Positions 1 through 8,024 of a stretch of 64,000 nucleotides of DNA are shown here, one piece after another. The stretch's first letter is position 1; each line of letters opens with the position of its first letter. The notes below the pieces were generated by a model. The model ran no database searches. It had not been told where the DNA came from and saw only the letters and a list, made by a program, of their open reading frames with translations. The DNA comes from Kribbella jejuensis (GTDB lineage Bacteria > Actinomycetota > Actinomycetes > Propionibacteriales > Kribbellaceae). The translations under genes were made by a program, and so were the position numbers. The stretch spans positions 124,001-188,000 of the forward strand of contig NZ_VFMM01000001.1 of NCBI RefSeq assembly GCF_006715085.1, written 5' to 3'.

Positions 1-843
1 AACGGGTGGTCGTGGTTGAACGACTGGGTGCACGACGGGCGGTTCCGGCCCGGGTTCGTGCCCGGTGGGACGGTGTCGGGGCGGTGGATCACCAACGGTG
101 GTGGCGGGCTGCAGATCCCGAAGGTGATTCGCCGCGCGGTGGTGGCGGATCCCGGGTGGCGGTTGGTGGTCGCGGACGCGTCGCAGCTCGAGCCGCGGAT
201 CCTTGCCGCGATCTCCCGGGATCCGGCGTTGATGGAGGTCGCGAGCGATCCCGGTGATCTGTACAAGGCGGTCTCGGACCAGGCCTTCTCGGGTGATCGC
301 GCACAGGCGAAGATCGCCGTCCTGGGTGCGATCTACGGGCAGACGTCGGGCGACGGGCTGAAGAACCTCGCGATGCTGCGCAAGCGGTTCCCGAAGGCGG
401 TCGCGTACGTGGACGACGCGGCCCGGCTGGGTGAAGAGGGCCGGCTGGTCCGTACGTACCTCGGCCGCACCTGCCCGCCCGCCGGCCACGCGCTGGACGC
501 CGCGCTGCTGGAGGGCCCGCCCGGCGACCTCCCGACCACGGACCCGCGCCACGCGAGAGCCCGAGGCCGCTTCACTCGCAACTTCGTCGTCCAGGGCAGC
601 GCCGCCGACTGGGCCCTCCTCATGCTGGCCGCCCTCCGCCAAACCCTCACGGCATTGAAGGCCGAGCTCGTCTTCTTCCAGCACGACGAAGTCATCGTCC
701 ACTGCCCCGCCGAAGAAGCCCCCCAAGTAACCGAGGCCATCCAAAACGCGAGCACCCTAGCCGGCACCCTCACCTTCGGCCCCACGCCCACCAACTTCGC
801 CTTCACCACCGCCACCGTCAAGGTCTACGCCGACGCCAAGTAG
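1..843 (+). CDS. Family A DNA polymerase (3'-5' exonuclease/polymerase type), C-terminal part
   Basis: This is the last 280 codons of a gene that begins before the window; the reading frame is open from base 1. All three family A palm motifs are visible. Motif A reads VVADASQLEPRIL (about 163-201, the place of DYSQIELR), motif B reads KIAVLGAIYGQTSG (about 310-351), and motif C reads FFQHDEVIVH (about 673-702) with the HDE triad. The family is the actinobacterial 'bifunctional 3'-5' exonuclease/DNA polymerase', a PolI relative without the 5'-3' nuclease; that upstream part cannot be seen here. Likely a repair polymerase. The 3' end overlaps the convergent sigma factor gene by 19 bases. The last 150 bases are markedly C-rich on the coding strand. 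Confidence 0.9.
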   Translation, partial: NGWSWLNDWVHDGRFRPGFVPGGTVSGRWITNGGGGLQIPKVIRRAVVADPGWRLVVADASQLEPRILAAISRDPALMEVASDPGDLYKAVSDQAFSGDRAQAKIAVLGAIYGQTSGDGLKNLAMLRKRFPKAVAYVDDAARLGEEGRLVRTYLGRTCPPAGHALDAALLEGPPGDLPTTDPRHARARGRFTRNFVVQGSAADWALLMLAALRQTLTALKAELVFFQHDEVIVHCPAEEAPQVTEAIQNASTLAGTLTFGPTPTNFAFTTATVKVYADAK

Positions 844-1805
844 GGCGCGGGGAGGCCGAAGAGCTTGTGGTTGGTGGTTTCGTGGGCGGTGATTTCGGCG
901 ATCTTGCCTTGTTCTATGCGGAAGATGTCGAGGGCGAAGAGGGTGTAGGTGTTGGTGGTTGGGGGTTTGAGGTAGGCGGCGAGGGTTGGTTGGTGGTTGA
1001 TGGTGGTGGGGTGGAAGCGCCAGTGGCCGCGGAAAGCCGGGGTGAGGTTGGGGGTGAGGGAGCGGATCGCGTCGTCGATTCCCTCGAACCAGAACGGGTA
1101 CGGCGGCATCGTGATGCGGATGTCTTCGTGCATGAGGGCGGCCAGGGCTGCGGGGTCGGCGTTGTCCCAGGCGGTCACGTAACGCCGCAGGAGGTCGCGC
1201 TCGGACTCGGTGGTGTCGCGGGCGGACCAGTCGGCGCGGTGGGACGGTAGGTGCTCGCGCAGCACCGGGCGGGCACGTTGGAGGGCCGAGTTGACGGCCG
1301 CGACGGACAGGTCGACCGCCTCCGCCGTCTCGCGGGCGGTCCAGCCGAGGACGTCGCGGAAGATGAGTACGGCGCGTTGCCGCGGGGGCAGGTGCTGGAT
1401 CGCGAGCAGGAACGCCAACTCGATCGTCTCCCGCCGGATCGCGACCGCATCCGGCTCGGCCGCGCGGTCGAGCAGTACGTCGGGGAACGGCTGCAGCCAC
1501 GGCACGTCCTCCCGGGGCGGCAATGCGATCGCGGGGAACGAGGCCGGCTCCAGGTGGTACGGGAGTACCCGGCGCGGCCGCCGTACGTCGATGCACGCGT
1601 TCGTGGCGATCCGGTACAACCACGCGCGTACCGACGACCGCCCCTCGAACCCGTCCCGCCCCCGCCACGCCCGCAGCAACGTCTCCTGCACCACGTCCTC
1701 GGCGTCGTCGTAGGACCCAAGCATCCGATAGCAGTGCACGCGCAGCTCATGCCGGTACCGCTCGGCCTCCTCCGCAAACCCGTCCACCGACTCCATAGCG
1801 TCCAT
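825..1805 (-). CDS. ECF sigma factor with SnoaL-like C-terminal domain
   Basis: A 326-residue sigma-70 family factor of the extracytoplasmic-function class. Region 2 lies at about residues 15-85 (HCYRMLGSYDDAEDVVQETLLRAW) and region 4 at about 130-185 (LPPRQRAVLIFRDVLGW, then the helix-turn-helix). About 130 extra residues follow and look like a SnoaL/NTF2-type fold (DLLRRYVTAWDNADPAALAAL, then MPPYPFWFEG). This layout matches the SigG/TIGR02960-like group, where the C-terminal domain is thought to modulate the sigma core in place of a classical anti-sigma factor. No anti-sigma gene is adjacent. An alternative ATG is three codons downstream. Probably stress-responsive; the regulon is unknown. 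Confidence 0.9.
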   Translation of the reverse strand: MDAMESVDGFAEEAERYRHELRVHCYRMLGSYDDAEDVVQETLLRAWRGRDGFEGRSSVRAWLYRIATNACIDVRRPRRVLPYHLEPASFPAIALPPREDVPWLQPFPDVLLDRAAEPDAVAIRRETIELAFLLAIQHLPPRQRAVLIFRDVLGWTARETAEAVDLSVAAVNSALQRARPVLREHLPSHRADWSARDTTESERDLLRRYVTAWDNADPAALAALMHEDIRITMPPYPFWFEGIDDAIRSLTPNLTPAFRGHWRFHPTTINHQPTLAAYLKPPTTNTYTLFALDIFRIEQGKIAEITAHETTNHKLFGLPAPYLASA

Positions 1806-1837
1806 TCAAACCCACGAGCAGCCGAGCCCCGGCGTAC

Positions 1838-2326
1838 CTAGTCCTCCAGTTCGATGGTGGTCGGCATTGGGGCGTGGCCGGCCAGGCGGAACCAGGTGAC
1901 GATGCGGCGGCGGCGCAGATCGCGGGTGGAGACGACGACGTCGTTGTGGAAGCGGCGGGCCAGTTGGACGCGGCGCATGGCGAGGCTGAGCTCGGCGGAC
2001 CAGGGTTCGATGTCGGTGCCGGTGGCATGGATCGCGCGGGTCAGCGCGGACTCGGCCTGCTCGCGGTCCTCGATCGGGTCGAGCGAGGCCGCCCGAGCGC
2101 GGTGCGCGGCGTCGACGAGCAGCAGGGCGGACGCCGGGTCGAGGACGTCGCTGCCGGCCAGTTCCGCGACCAGGGCCGAGCGGCGGGCCAGTTCGGTCTC
2201 GAGGGCGGCCCGGGCGAGGTCGACCCGGTGGTGCAGGCGGTCCAGGCGGCCCGCGGTCCAGCTCGCGTAGGCGCCGACCAGGAGCAAGACCAGGCCGACC
2301 GCGACCAGCACCCACGAGTTGTCCAC
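1838..2326 (-). CDS. LemA-like single-pass membrane protein
   Basis: A 162-residue protein with one N-terminal membrane helix (residues 5-25: WVLVAVGLVLLLVGAYASW) followed by a mostly helical, charged soluble domain. The layout (N-terminal anchor, helix beginning RLDRLHHRVDLARAALETEL, and late ARRFHNDVVVSTRDLR) is what LemA-family proteins show, where the late motif is usually ARRxYNDxV. LemA function is not well established, so I give none. It lies 32 bases upstream of the sigma factor gene on the same strand and could share its transcript. The LemA assignment is by eye and moderate. Confidence 0.6.
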   Translation of the reverse strand: MDNSWVLVAVGLVLLLVGAYASWTAGRLDRLHHRVDLARAALETELARRSALVAELAGSDVLDPASALLLVDAAHRARAASLDPIEDREQAESALTRAIHATGTDIEPWSAELSLAMRRVQLARRFHNDVVVSTRDLRRRRIVTWFRLAGHAPMPTTIELED

Positions 2327-2390
2327 GGCCCCATTCTTACGGAGCGCTGACGATCCCCACGGATCCGGCGGTCGCCGCGGTCGCCGGCAC

Positions 2391-2396
2391 TAGCGT
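2391..2396 (+). promoter_or_regulatory. -10 element of a leaderless promoter for the MTA phosphorylase
   Basis: TAGCGT lies seven bases before the ATG at 2404. In actinobacteria a TAnnnT hexamer at this distance places the transcription start on or next to the start codon, giving leaderless mRNA. No Shine-Dalgarno sequence is evident, which agrees. No convincing -35 box is seen. Confidence 0.5.
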
Positions 2397-2403
2397 CTGG
2401 GGC

Positions 2404-3192
2404 ATGGCTGACATCGGCGTGATCGGCGGGTCCGGGTTCTACTCGTTCCTGTCCGGTGCGGAGCGAATCGAGATCGACACCCCGTACGGGGCGCCCAGCG
2501 AGGCGCCGGTGGTCGGGGACCTGGACGGGCGGGAGGTCGCGTTCATTCCGCGGCACGGCACGGATCACCGGTTCCCGCCGCACCGCGTGAACTACCGCGC
2601 GAACCTGTGGGCGCTGCGTTCGCTCGGTGTGCGGCAGGTGCTCGGGCCGTGCGCGGTCGGTTCGCTGCGGCCGGAACTGATGCCCGGTACGTTCGTCGTA
2701 CCGGATCAGTACGTCGACCGCACGTGGGGACGCGAGCACACCGTGTACGACGCGGCGCCGGTCGTGCACGTCTCTTCCGCGGACCCGTACTGTCCGATCG
2801 GCCGCGCCACGGTGATTGCCAACGGCAACGTCGTACCGGACGGCACGATGGTCGTCATCAACGGGCCGCGTTTCTCCACCCGCGCGGAATCCCAGTGGCA
2901 CGCTGCCCAGGGCTGGTCCGTCGTGGGCATGACCGGCGCGCCCGAAGCCGCGATCGCCCGCGAGTTGGCCCTCTGCTACACCTCGATCGCCGTGGTGACC
3001 GACCACGACGCCGGCATCGCCACCGGCACCGGCGTCACCCAGACGGAGGTGTACGAGGCCTTCAAACTGAGCATCGAGCGCCTTCAGCAGTTGCTGAGAG
3101 ACGTCATCGTCCAGCTTCCGAAGGCGGACGCAGACTGCACCTGCCGCCACACTCTCGACGGCACCGCAGCCGCAGAGGCGGTGGGGGCGTGA
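2404..3192 (+). CDS. mtnP: S-methyl-5'-thioadenosine phosphorylase
   Basis: A 262-residue member of the PNP/MTAP phosphorylase family. It should split 5'-methylthioadenosine with phosphate into adenine and 5-methylthioribose-1-phosphate. Visible motifs: the N-terminal phosphate loop IGVIGGSGFY (residues 4-13), IPRHG (about 48-52), PHRVNYRAN (about 59-67), and the substrate region NGPRFSTRAES with VVGMTGAPEA (about 150-180); the NDHDAG-type motif appears as VTDHDAGIA. The stop codon overlaps the epimerase start (TGATG), so the two are probably translated together. This pairing with an epimerase, GT2, DUF2064 and membrane glycosyltransferase is unlike ordinary methionine salvage and recalls the mycobacterial methylthioxylose locus. 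Confidence 0.93.
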   Translation: MADIGVIGGSGFYSFLSGAERIEIDTPYGAPSEAPVVGDLDGREVAFIPRHGTDHRFPPHRVNYRANLWALRSLGVRQVLGPCAVGSLRPELMPGTFVVPDQYVDRTWGREHTVYDAAPVVHVSSADPYCPIGRATVIANGNVVPDGTMVVINGPRFSTRAESQWHAAQGWSVVGMTGAPEAAIARELALCYTSIAVVTDHDAGIATGTGVTQTEVYEAFKLSIERLQQLLRDVIVQLPKADADCTCRHTLDGTAAAEAVGA

Positions 3193-4172
3193 TGCGCGTT
3201 CTGTTGACCGGGGGTGCTGGGTTCATCGGGCAGCATGTCCACGAGCAACTGGTTGCCGAGGGCCACGAAGTGGTGGTGTTCGACCTGCGGGATGGTGGTC
3301 GCGATGTTCGCGATGCGGAGGCTGTCGCCGCGGCGGTTGAGGGGGTTGGCACCGTGGTGCATCTGGCCGCCAAGGTCGGGTTGGGTGTTGATCTGAACGA
3401 CATCGACGACTACGTGTCGCACAACAGTCTCGGTACGGCGGTGTTGCTCAAGTCGATGGGCCGCGTGCGGAACCTCGTGTACGCCAGCTCGATGGTCGTG
3501 TACGGCGAGGGACGGTACGACTGCGACGAGCACGGGCAGGTGGCGCCTGGGCCTCGGCGGGTCGAGGACTTGCAGGCGGGGCGGTTCGAACCACCTTGTC
3601 CGTACTGCGGCGCGTTCCTGCGGCCTGGGTTCGTCACCGAGGACGCGCGGCTCGATCCGCGGAATGCGTACGCGGCGAGCAAGCTCAACGGTGAGCACCT
3701 CGCCGCCGCCTGGGCGCGCGAGACCGGTGGGCGGGTGACCGCGCTGCGGTTCCACAACGTCTACGGACCGGGGATGCCGCGGAACACGCCGTACGCCGGA
3801 GTCGCCGCCATCTTCCGCTCCGCACTCGAACGCGGTGAGACCCCACGCGTCTTCGAGGACGGCAGGCAGCGTCGTGACTTCGTCCATGTCCGCGACGTCG
3901 CGACCGCGGTAACGCTGGCCGCACAAGCACTCCCCCAGCAACCCGCGTTCACCGCGTACAACGTCGGCAGCGGCACCGTCACCACCATCGGCGAGGTTGC
4001 CACCGAACTCTGCACCGCGTACGACGCTCCGGCTCCGATCGTCACCGGCGACTACCGCCTCGGCGACGTCCGCCACATCACGGCGTCGTCCGACTGCATC
4101 AAAGCCGACCTCAGCTGGAAACCGACGTACGACCTCGCCACCGGACTGACCGAGTTAGTGCACGGGCGGTAG
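3192..4172 (+). CDS. NAD-dependent epimerase/dehydratase (extended SDR)
   Basis: A 326-residue extended short-chain dehydrogenase of the sugar-nucleotide epimerase type. It has the Rossmann motif TGGAGFIG (residues 6-13), the active-site tyrosine/lysine as YAASK (about 156-160), and NVYGPG followed by RDFVHVRDVA typical of GalE/RmlB relatives. A Cys-containing insert, PPCPYCGAF (about residues 134-142), is unusual for the family and could bind metal. The start is the ATG at 3192, which shares one base with the MTA phosphorylase stop; the open frame upstream of it is only a shadow. It may epimerise a methylthio-pentose derived from the neighbour's product, but that is inferred from context. 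The 3' end overlaps the convergent kinase gene by 18 bases. Confidence 0.85.
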   Translation: MRVLLTGGAGFIGQHVHEQLVAEGHEVVVFDLRDGGRDVRDAEAVAAAVEGVGTVVHLAAKVGLGVDLNDIDDYVSHNSLGTAVLLKSMGRVRNLVYASSMVVYGEGRYDCDEHGQVAPGPRRVEDLQAGRFEPPCPYCGAFLRPGFVTEDARLDPRNAYAASKLNGEHLAAAWARETGGRVTALRFHNVYGPGMPRNTPYAGVAAIFRSALERGETPRVFEDGRQRRDFVHVRDVATAVTLAAQALPQQPAFTAYNVGSGTVTTIGEVATELCTAYDAPAPIVTGDYRLGDVRHITASSDCIKADLSWKPTYDLATGLTELVHGR

Positions 4173-5306
4173 ATCGATCTCGAAGGCGCAGCCGCCGTCG
4201 ATGTTGCTGACGGCAATCTTCCCGTCGTGGGACTCGACCACGCCGCGGGCGATCGCCAGCCCGAGCCCGCCGCCACCGGAAGCAGCGGCCGCGGTTTCGG
4301 GCGTGCGCTGCTCGTCGCCGCGCCAGCCGACATCGAACACCCGCTCCAGATCGTCCGCCGGGATCCCGCCACAGCCGTCGGTCACCGCCAGCCGAACCCG
4401 CCCGTCGGACTCGCGGTCGACAGCCAGCGTCACTGTCCCACCGGGGGCGGTGTGCCGGATCGCGTTGCCCACCAGGTTCGTCACCGCGCGCGTCAGTTCG
4501 TCCGGATCGCCTTGGACAGCGAGCCGGTCGTCCCCAATCGGCGTCGAGACCGCGAGCCGCACCCCCTCGGCCCGCGCGTGCTCGTTGTGCTCCCCCGCGA
4601 CGTCCTCCGCGAGCTCGCGCAGACTCACCGCCGACCGGCGCCGCGGCCGTGAGTCCACAGGCGCGGCCGACAACCGGGACAGTTCGAACAGGTCGTCCAC
4701 CAACCCGGTCATCCGATCGACCGTCGAGCGCATCTGCCTCAACGCACCCGGTACGTCGTCGATCACGCCGTCCTCGAGCCCCTCCGACACCGCCCGCAAC
4801 CCGGCCAGCGGCGTGCGCAGGTCGTGCGACATGAACGCGACCAGCTCCCGCCGGCTCGCCTCGAGCGCCCGTTCGCGCTCGTGCGACGCGACCAGCTTCT
4901 TCCGGGTCATCTCCAGTTCGTTGGTCAGCTCGGCGAGCTCCGCCGGTACGGCGCCACCGGCCGACTCCGGCGCGTCGTACGACGTCCCGAGGTGCCGCAA
5001 CCGCCGCCCGACGTCACGCGATCCGGTGCTGATCCAGTGCCCGAGCAGCACCGACATCGCCAACCCGAGCAGCGCCGCGAACGCCAGCGTCCACAGCACC
5101 ACCCACGAGTCGTGCTCCGAGATGAACATCGCGCGCACGCTCTGCAGTACGGCGGCCAGCGCGGCCGCCATCGGCGCGAGCGCGGCCACGATCATCGTGA
5201 TCCGCAACGACCGGCGCCGGAACTGCCACAGGATCGCGCCGCCGACCGCGGCCACCACCAACGTCCACAAGGTGGTGAGCGCGAGGATCGTCGCCATGTC
5301 TTTCAT
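4155..5306 (-). CDS. Sensor histidine kinase
   Basis: A 383-residue membrane kinase. Three or four hydrophobic segments fill residues 5-95, with little extracytoplasmic sequence. A coiled linker (about 120-155) leads to the HisKA box FMSHDLRTPL with phospho-acceptor His161, then the ATPase domain with the N box (NLVGNAIRH), G1 (DGCGGIP) and G2 (GGGGLGLAIA). Its ATG shares one base with the response regulator stop (TGATG on the minus strand), so kinase and regulator are translationally coupled. The signal is unknown. The pair is inserted, in opposite orientation, between the epimerase and the glycosyltransferases. Confidence 0.93.
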   Translation of the reverse strand: MKDMATILALTTLWTLVVAAVGGAILWQFRRRSLRITMIVAALAPMAAALAAVLQSVRAMFISEHDSWVVLWTLAFAALLGLAMSVLLGHWISTGSRDVGRRLRHLGTSYDAPESAGGAVPAELAELTNELEMTRKKLVASHERERALEASRRELVAFMSHDLRTPLAGLRAVSEGLEDGVIDDVPGALRQMRSTVDRMTGLVDDLFELSRLSAAPVDSRPRRRSAVSLRELAEDVAGEHNEHARAEGVRLAVSTPIGDDRLAVQGDPDELTRAVTNLVGNAIRHTAPGGTVTLAVDRESDGRVRLAVTDGCGGIPADDLERVFDVGWRGDEQRTPETAAAASGGGGLGLAIARGVVESHDGKIAVSNIDGGCAFEIDLPPVH

Positions 5307-6001
5307 CAGGCGTCACCGGAGAACAGGTAGCCGGTCCGCGGCACGGTCAGCACCAGCTTCGGATCCGACGGATCGGCCTCGATCTTCTCGCGCAATCGCC
5401 GGACGTGCACGGTGACCGTCGACGAGTCGCCGAAGTCCCAGCCCCACACGCGGCGCAGCAGCTCGGCCTTCGTGTACGCCTTGCCGGCGTGCGACACGAG
5501 GTACGCGAGCAGGTCGAACTCGCGGTGCGTCAGCGACAGCTCCTCCTCGCCGAGGTACGCGCGCCGCGCCGCCGTGTCCACGGTGACCGGTCCCGCGCTC
5601 AGCTTCGTCGGCGTCAGGTCCAGCCCGGCCAGCCGCTCCTCCCGCCGGACCATCGCCTGCACGCGCAGCGTCAGCTCGCGCGGGCTGAACGGCTTGACCA
5701 CGTAGTCGTCGGCGCCGACCTCGAGGCCGACCAGCCGGTCCTCCTCCTCGCCGCGCGCGGACAGCATGATCACCGCGGCACCGTCGTCGGCCGCACGCAA
5801 CCGGCGCAGTACTTCGAGACCGGACAGCCCGGGCAGCATCACGTCGAGGACGACGACCGACGGCTTCCACTGCTGCCAGACCTCGACTGCGGACAGGCCT
5901 TCCGCGACCACGCGGGCGTCGTACCCGGCCTTGGTCAGGTACGCCGAGACGACATTGGACACGGTCGGGTCGTCGTCGACGACCAGCACACGAGTAGCCA
6001 C
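5306..6001 (-). CDS. OmpR-family response regulator
   Basis: A 231-residue regulator: receiver domain (residues 4-118) with acidic pair Asp10/Asp11, phospho-acceptor Asp53 in VVVLDVMLPG and Lys near 102 in VVKPFSP, then a winged-helix output domain (about 135-229, ending TVPRTGYLF). The frame stays open far upstream, but the GTG at 6001 is chosen because the receiver fold begins right after it and TACGCT lies exactly six bases before it, a leaderless promoter. It is first in a two-gene operon with the coupled kinase. The divergent glycosyltransferase gene starts 122 bases away, so this regulator is a plausible controller of it. Confidence 0.93.
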   Translation of the reverse strand: MATRVLVVDDDPTVSNVVSAYLTKAGYDARVVAEGLSAVEVWQQWKPSVVVLDVMLPGLSGLEVLRRLRAADDGAAVIMLSARGEEEDRLVGLEVGADDYVVKPFSPRELTLRVQAMVRREERLAGLDLTPTKLSAGPVTVDTAARRAYLGEEELSLTHREFDLLAYLVSHAGKAYTKAELLRRVWGWDFGDSSTVTVHVRRLREKIEADPSDPKLVLTVPRTGYLFSGDA

Positions 6002-6007
6002 GCTCAG

Positions 6008-6013
6008 AGCGTA
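6008..6013 (-). promoter_or_regulatory. -10 element of a leaderless promoter for the response regulator
   Basis: Read on the minus strand, TACGCT is followed by six bases and then the GTG at 6001. This is the standard actinobacterial leaderless arrangement and is the main reason for choosing that start. The intergenic region to 6124 also carries the divergent promoter at 6112. Confidence 0.6.
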
Positions 6014-6111
6014 GATCCTCCGGCCCGCGGACAACCGCACCAGGAGCGGAACGCAGTACGCCGTAAGCGACCCGTAGCCGCAAACCGGCCCCCTACAGCG
6101 GCCCTCGTCCT

Positions 6112-6117
6112 TACCGT
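6112..6117 (+). promoter_or_regulatory. -10 element of a leaderless promoter for the GT2 gene
   Basis: TACCGT is separated by six bases from the ATG at 6124, again a leaderless layout, with no Shine-Dalgarno sequence. It drives the three-gene glycosyltransferase run 6124-9463, and lies back to back with the regulator promoter at 6008-6013. Confidence 0.6.
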
Positions 6118-6123
6118 CGAAGC

Positions 6124-6774
6124 ATGCCCGTCGATCTCGTCCTGCCGTGCCTGAACGAGGCGGCCGCGTTGCCCTGGATCCTCGAACGGCTCCCCGCCGA
6201 TGTCCGGGCCATCGTCGTCGACAACGGGTCGACCGACGGCTCCGCCGAGGTCGCCGCCCAGCTCGGGGCGACGGTCGTCGCGTGCGGAGTGAAGGGGTAC
6301 GGCGCCGCGTGCCACGCCGGGCTGGAAGCCGCGTCGGCGGACGTGGTCGCGGTGATGGACGCGGACGCATCGCTCGATCCGCGGCAGCTCGTGCGGGTGA
6401 CCGCGCCGGTCGAAAGCGGTCGCCTGGACTTGGTTCTGGGGCGCCGGCGGCCGATCTCGCGTGGTGCATGGCCGTGGCATCTGCGACTCGCGAACGCCGA
6501 GCTGTCGCGGCGGATCCGGCGGCGGACCGGCGTTTCGTTGCACGATCTGGGGCCGATGCGGGCGGCACGTCGTACGGCGCTGCTCGGGCTCGGGCTGGCG
6601 GATCGGCGGTCCGGATACCCGTTGGAGACCGTGGTGCGGGCGGCCGATGCGGGGTGGCGGATCGCGGAGGTCGACGTCGACTATCTGGCCCGGTCGGGAC
6701 GCTCGAAGGTGACCGGTACGCCGTTGGGCGCGGCGCGGGCCGTGCTGGACATGTCGAAGGTGCTGGCGCGGTGA
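6124..6774 (+). CDS. Family 2 glycosyltransferase, polyprenyl-phosphate sugar synthase type
   Basis: A 216-residue soluble GT-A fold enzyme. It shows the GT2 opening VDLVLPCLNEAAALP (residues 3-17), VDNGSTDGS (about 37-45), the metal-binding VMDADASLDP (about 78-87) and the GYPLETVVRA segment. The length and the lack of a membrane domain fit enzymes that load a sugar on a polyprenyl phosphate. In the M. tuberculosis methylthioxylose locus the corresponding gene, as I recall it, is Rv0539 (mtxS). The stop overlaps the next start by four bases (GTGA). The donor sugar cannot be read from sequence; a methylthio-pentose is inferred from the neighbours. Confidence 0.85.
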   Translation: MPVDLVLPCLNEAAALPWILERLPADVRAIVVDNGSTDGSAEVAAQLGATVVACGVKGYGAACHAGLEAASADVVAVMDADASLDPRQLVRVTAPVESGRLDLVLGRRRPISRGAWPWHLRLANAELSRRIRRRTGVSLHDLGPMRAARRTALLGLGLADRRSGYPLETVVRAADAGWRIAEVDVDYLARSGRSKVTGTPLGAARAVLDMSKVLAR

Positions 6775-8024
6775 ATGGCGCGGTGAATGGCACGGTGATC
6801 GTGATCGCGAAGGAGCCGGTCGCGGGGCGGGTGAAGACGCGGTTGCAGACCGAGTTCACGCCGCGCGAGGCCGCTGCGTTGGCGCGGGCGTCGCTGATGG
6901 ACACGCTGAGCGCCGTCCGGGCGACGGGTGCGCGGGTGGTGATCGCGCTGGAAGGGTCGCGGGTGCCGGGTGGATTCGAGGTGGTCGCGCAGCGCGGAGA
7001 GGGGTTGGGTGAGCGGATCGCGGCGGCGTTCGAGGACGCGTACGACGGTTCGCCGATGCTGCTGATCGGGATGGACACGCCGCAGGTGCCGCCGGAGCTG
7101 CTCGGGTTCGAGTGGGGCGGGTACGACGCGGTGCTCGGGCTGACCGAGGACGGCGGGTACTGGTGTCTGGGGTTGCGTACTCCGGATCGGCGGGCGTTGG
7201 CCGGCGTACCGATGTCGACCGAGCACACCGGGCGGGATCAGCTGCGGCGGTTGCGGGCCCTGGGGTTGCGGGTCGGGATGCTGCCGACGTTGCGGGACAT
7301 GGACACGCCTCGGGACGCGGCGTACCTGGCGGCGGAGTTCCCGGAGTTGCGGGTGTCGCGGTTGTACCGGCGGTTGCAGCACTCGGCGCATCCGGGGTTG
7401 CTGTTCGACCAGGCGCTGGGTGGTACGGCGCGGGTCGTTGCTACCGGCATCGATGGGCGGAAGGTGCCCTCGCTGTCGGAGCTGGAGCGGTGGTCGGCGC
7501 CGGCTGACGACGTTGATCGGTTGGCGTTGAGTCGCTGCGAGGGGCCGGTGCTGGATATCGGATGTGGACCCGGGCGGATCGTGACGGCGCTGGCGGAGCG
7601 TGGGATTCCGGCGCTCGGGGTCGATGTGTCGCCGCGGGCCGTTTCGCTGACCACCTCGCGCGGGGCGGCGGCGTTGCATCGTCCGGTACAGGAGCCGTTG
7701 CCGGGCGAGGGTCGCTGGGGCAGCGTCGTGCTGATGGACGGCAACATCGGCATCGGCGGCGACCCGGTGGACCTGCTCCGCCGCTGCGCCGAACTGGTCC
7801 GCCCCGACGGCCTCGTCCTGGTCGAGGTCGACCCCGACGACACCCTCGACGACACCACGCCCATCGTCCTGCACACCCCCACCGGCCGCCGCTCCACCCC
7901 GTTGCCCTGGGCAAGAGTAGGCACCCACACCCTCCTCCGCCACGCCCGCCGAACCCCCCTCCACCCCACCGAAGACTGGCGCACTCCCCACCGAGCATTC
8001 CTAACCCTCCGCCGGACCGCCTGA
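6771..8024 (+). CDS. Fusion of DUF2064 (TIGR04282-type) transferase with SAM methyltransferase
   Basis: One uninterrupted 417-residue frame carries two domains. Residues 7-195 are a DUF2064/TIGR04282 GT-A-like domain: IVIAKEPVAGRVKTRL (9-24), LIGMDTPQVPP (98-108) and DGGYWCLGL (127-135). Residues 196-417 are a class I methyltransferase with motif I VLDIGCGPG (260-268), the acidic end of beta-2 in ALGVDVSP, and a late VLVEVDP strand. In relatives I know, the two are separate genes. There is no stop between them, so the first domain cannot be made alone. The GTG start overlaps the GT2 stop by four bases; the stop overlaps the next ATG by one. DUF2064 enzymes may act as nucleotidyltransferases; that role is inferred. 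Confidence 0.85.
   Translation: MNGAVNGTVIVIAKEPVAGRVKTRLQTEFTPREAAALARASLMDTLSAVRATGARVVIALEGSRVPGGFEVVAQRGEGLGERIAAAFEDAYDGSPMLLIGMDTPQVPPELLGFEWGGYDAVLGLTEDGGYWCLGLRTPDRRALAGVPMSTEHTGRDQLRRLRALGLRVGMLPTLRDMDTPRDAAYLAAEFPELRVSRLYRRLQHSAHPGLLFDQALGGTARVVATGIDGRKVPSLSELERWSAPADDVDRLALSRCEGPVLDIGCGPGRIVTALAERGIPALGVDVSPRAVSLTTSRGAAALHRPVQEPLPGEGRWGSVVLMDGNIGIGGDPVDLLRRCAELVRPDGLVLVEVDPDDTLDDTTPIVLHTPTGRRSTPLPWARVGTHTLLRHARRTPLHPTEDWRTPHRAFLTLRRTA

Noticed and set aside
2607..3191. Extension of the epimerase frame over the MTA phosphorylase gene
   Set aside because: The Rossmann motif of the epimerase begins just after the ATG at 3192; upstream translation is Arg-rich shadow.
6002..7228. N-terminal extension of the response regulator frame to 7228
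   Set aside because: The receiver domain starts right after the GTG at 6001, which has a leaderless promoter; upstream sequence is low-complexity and antisense to the glycosyltransferase.
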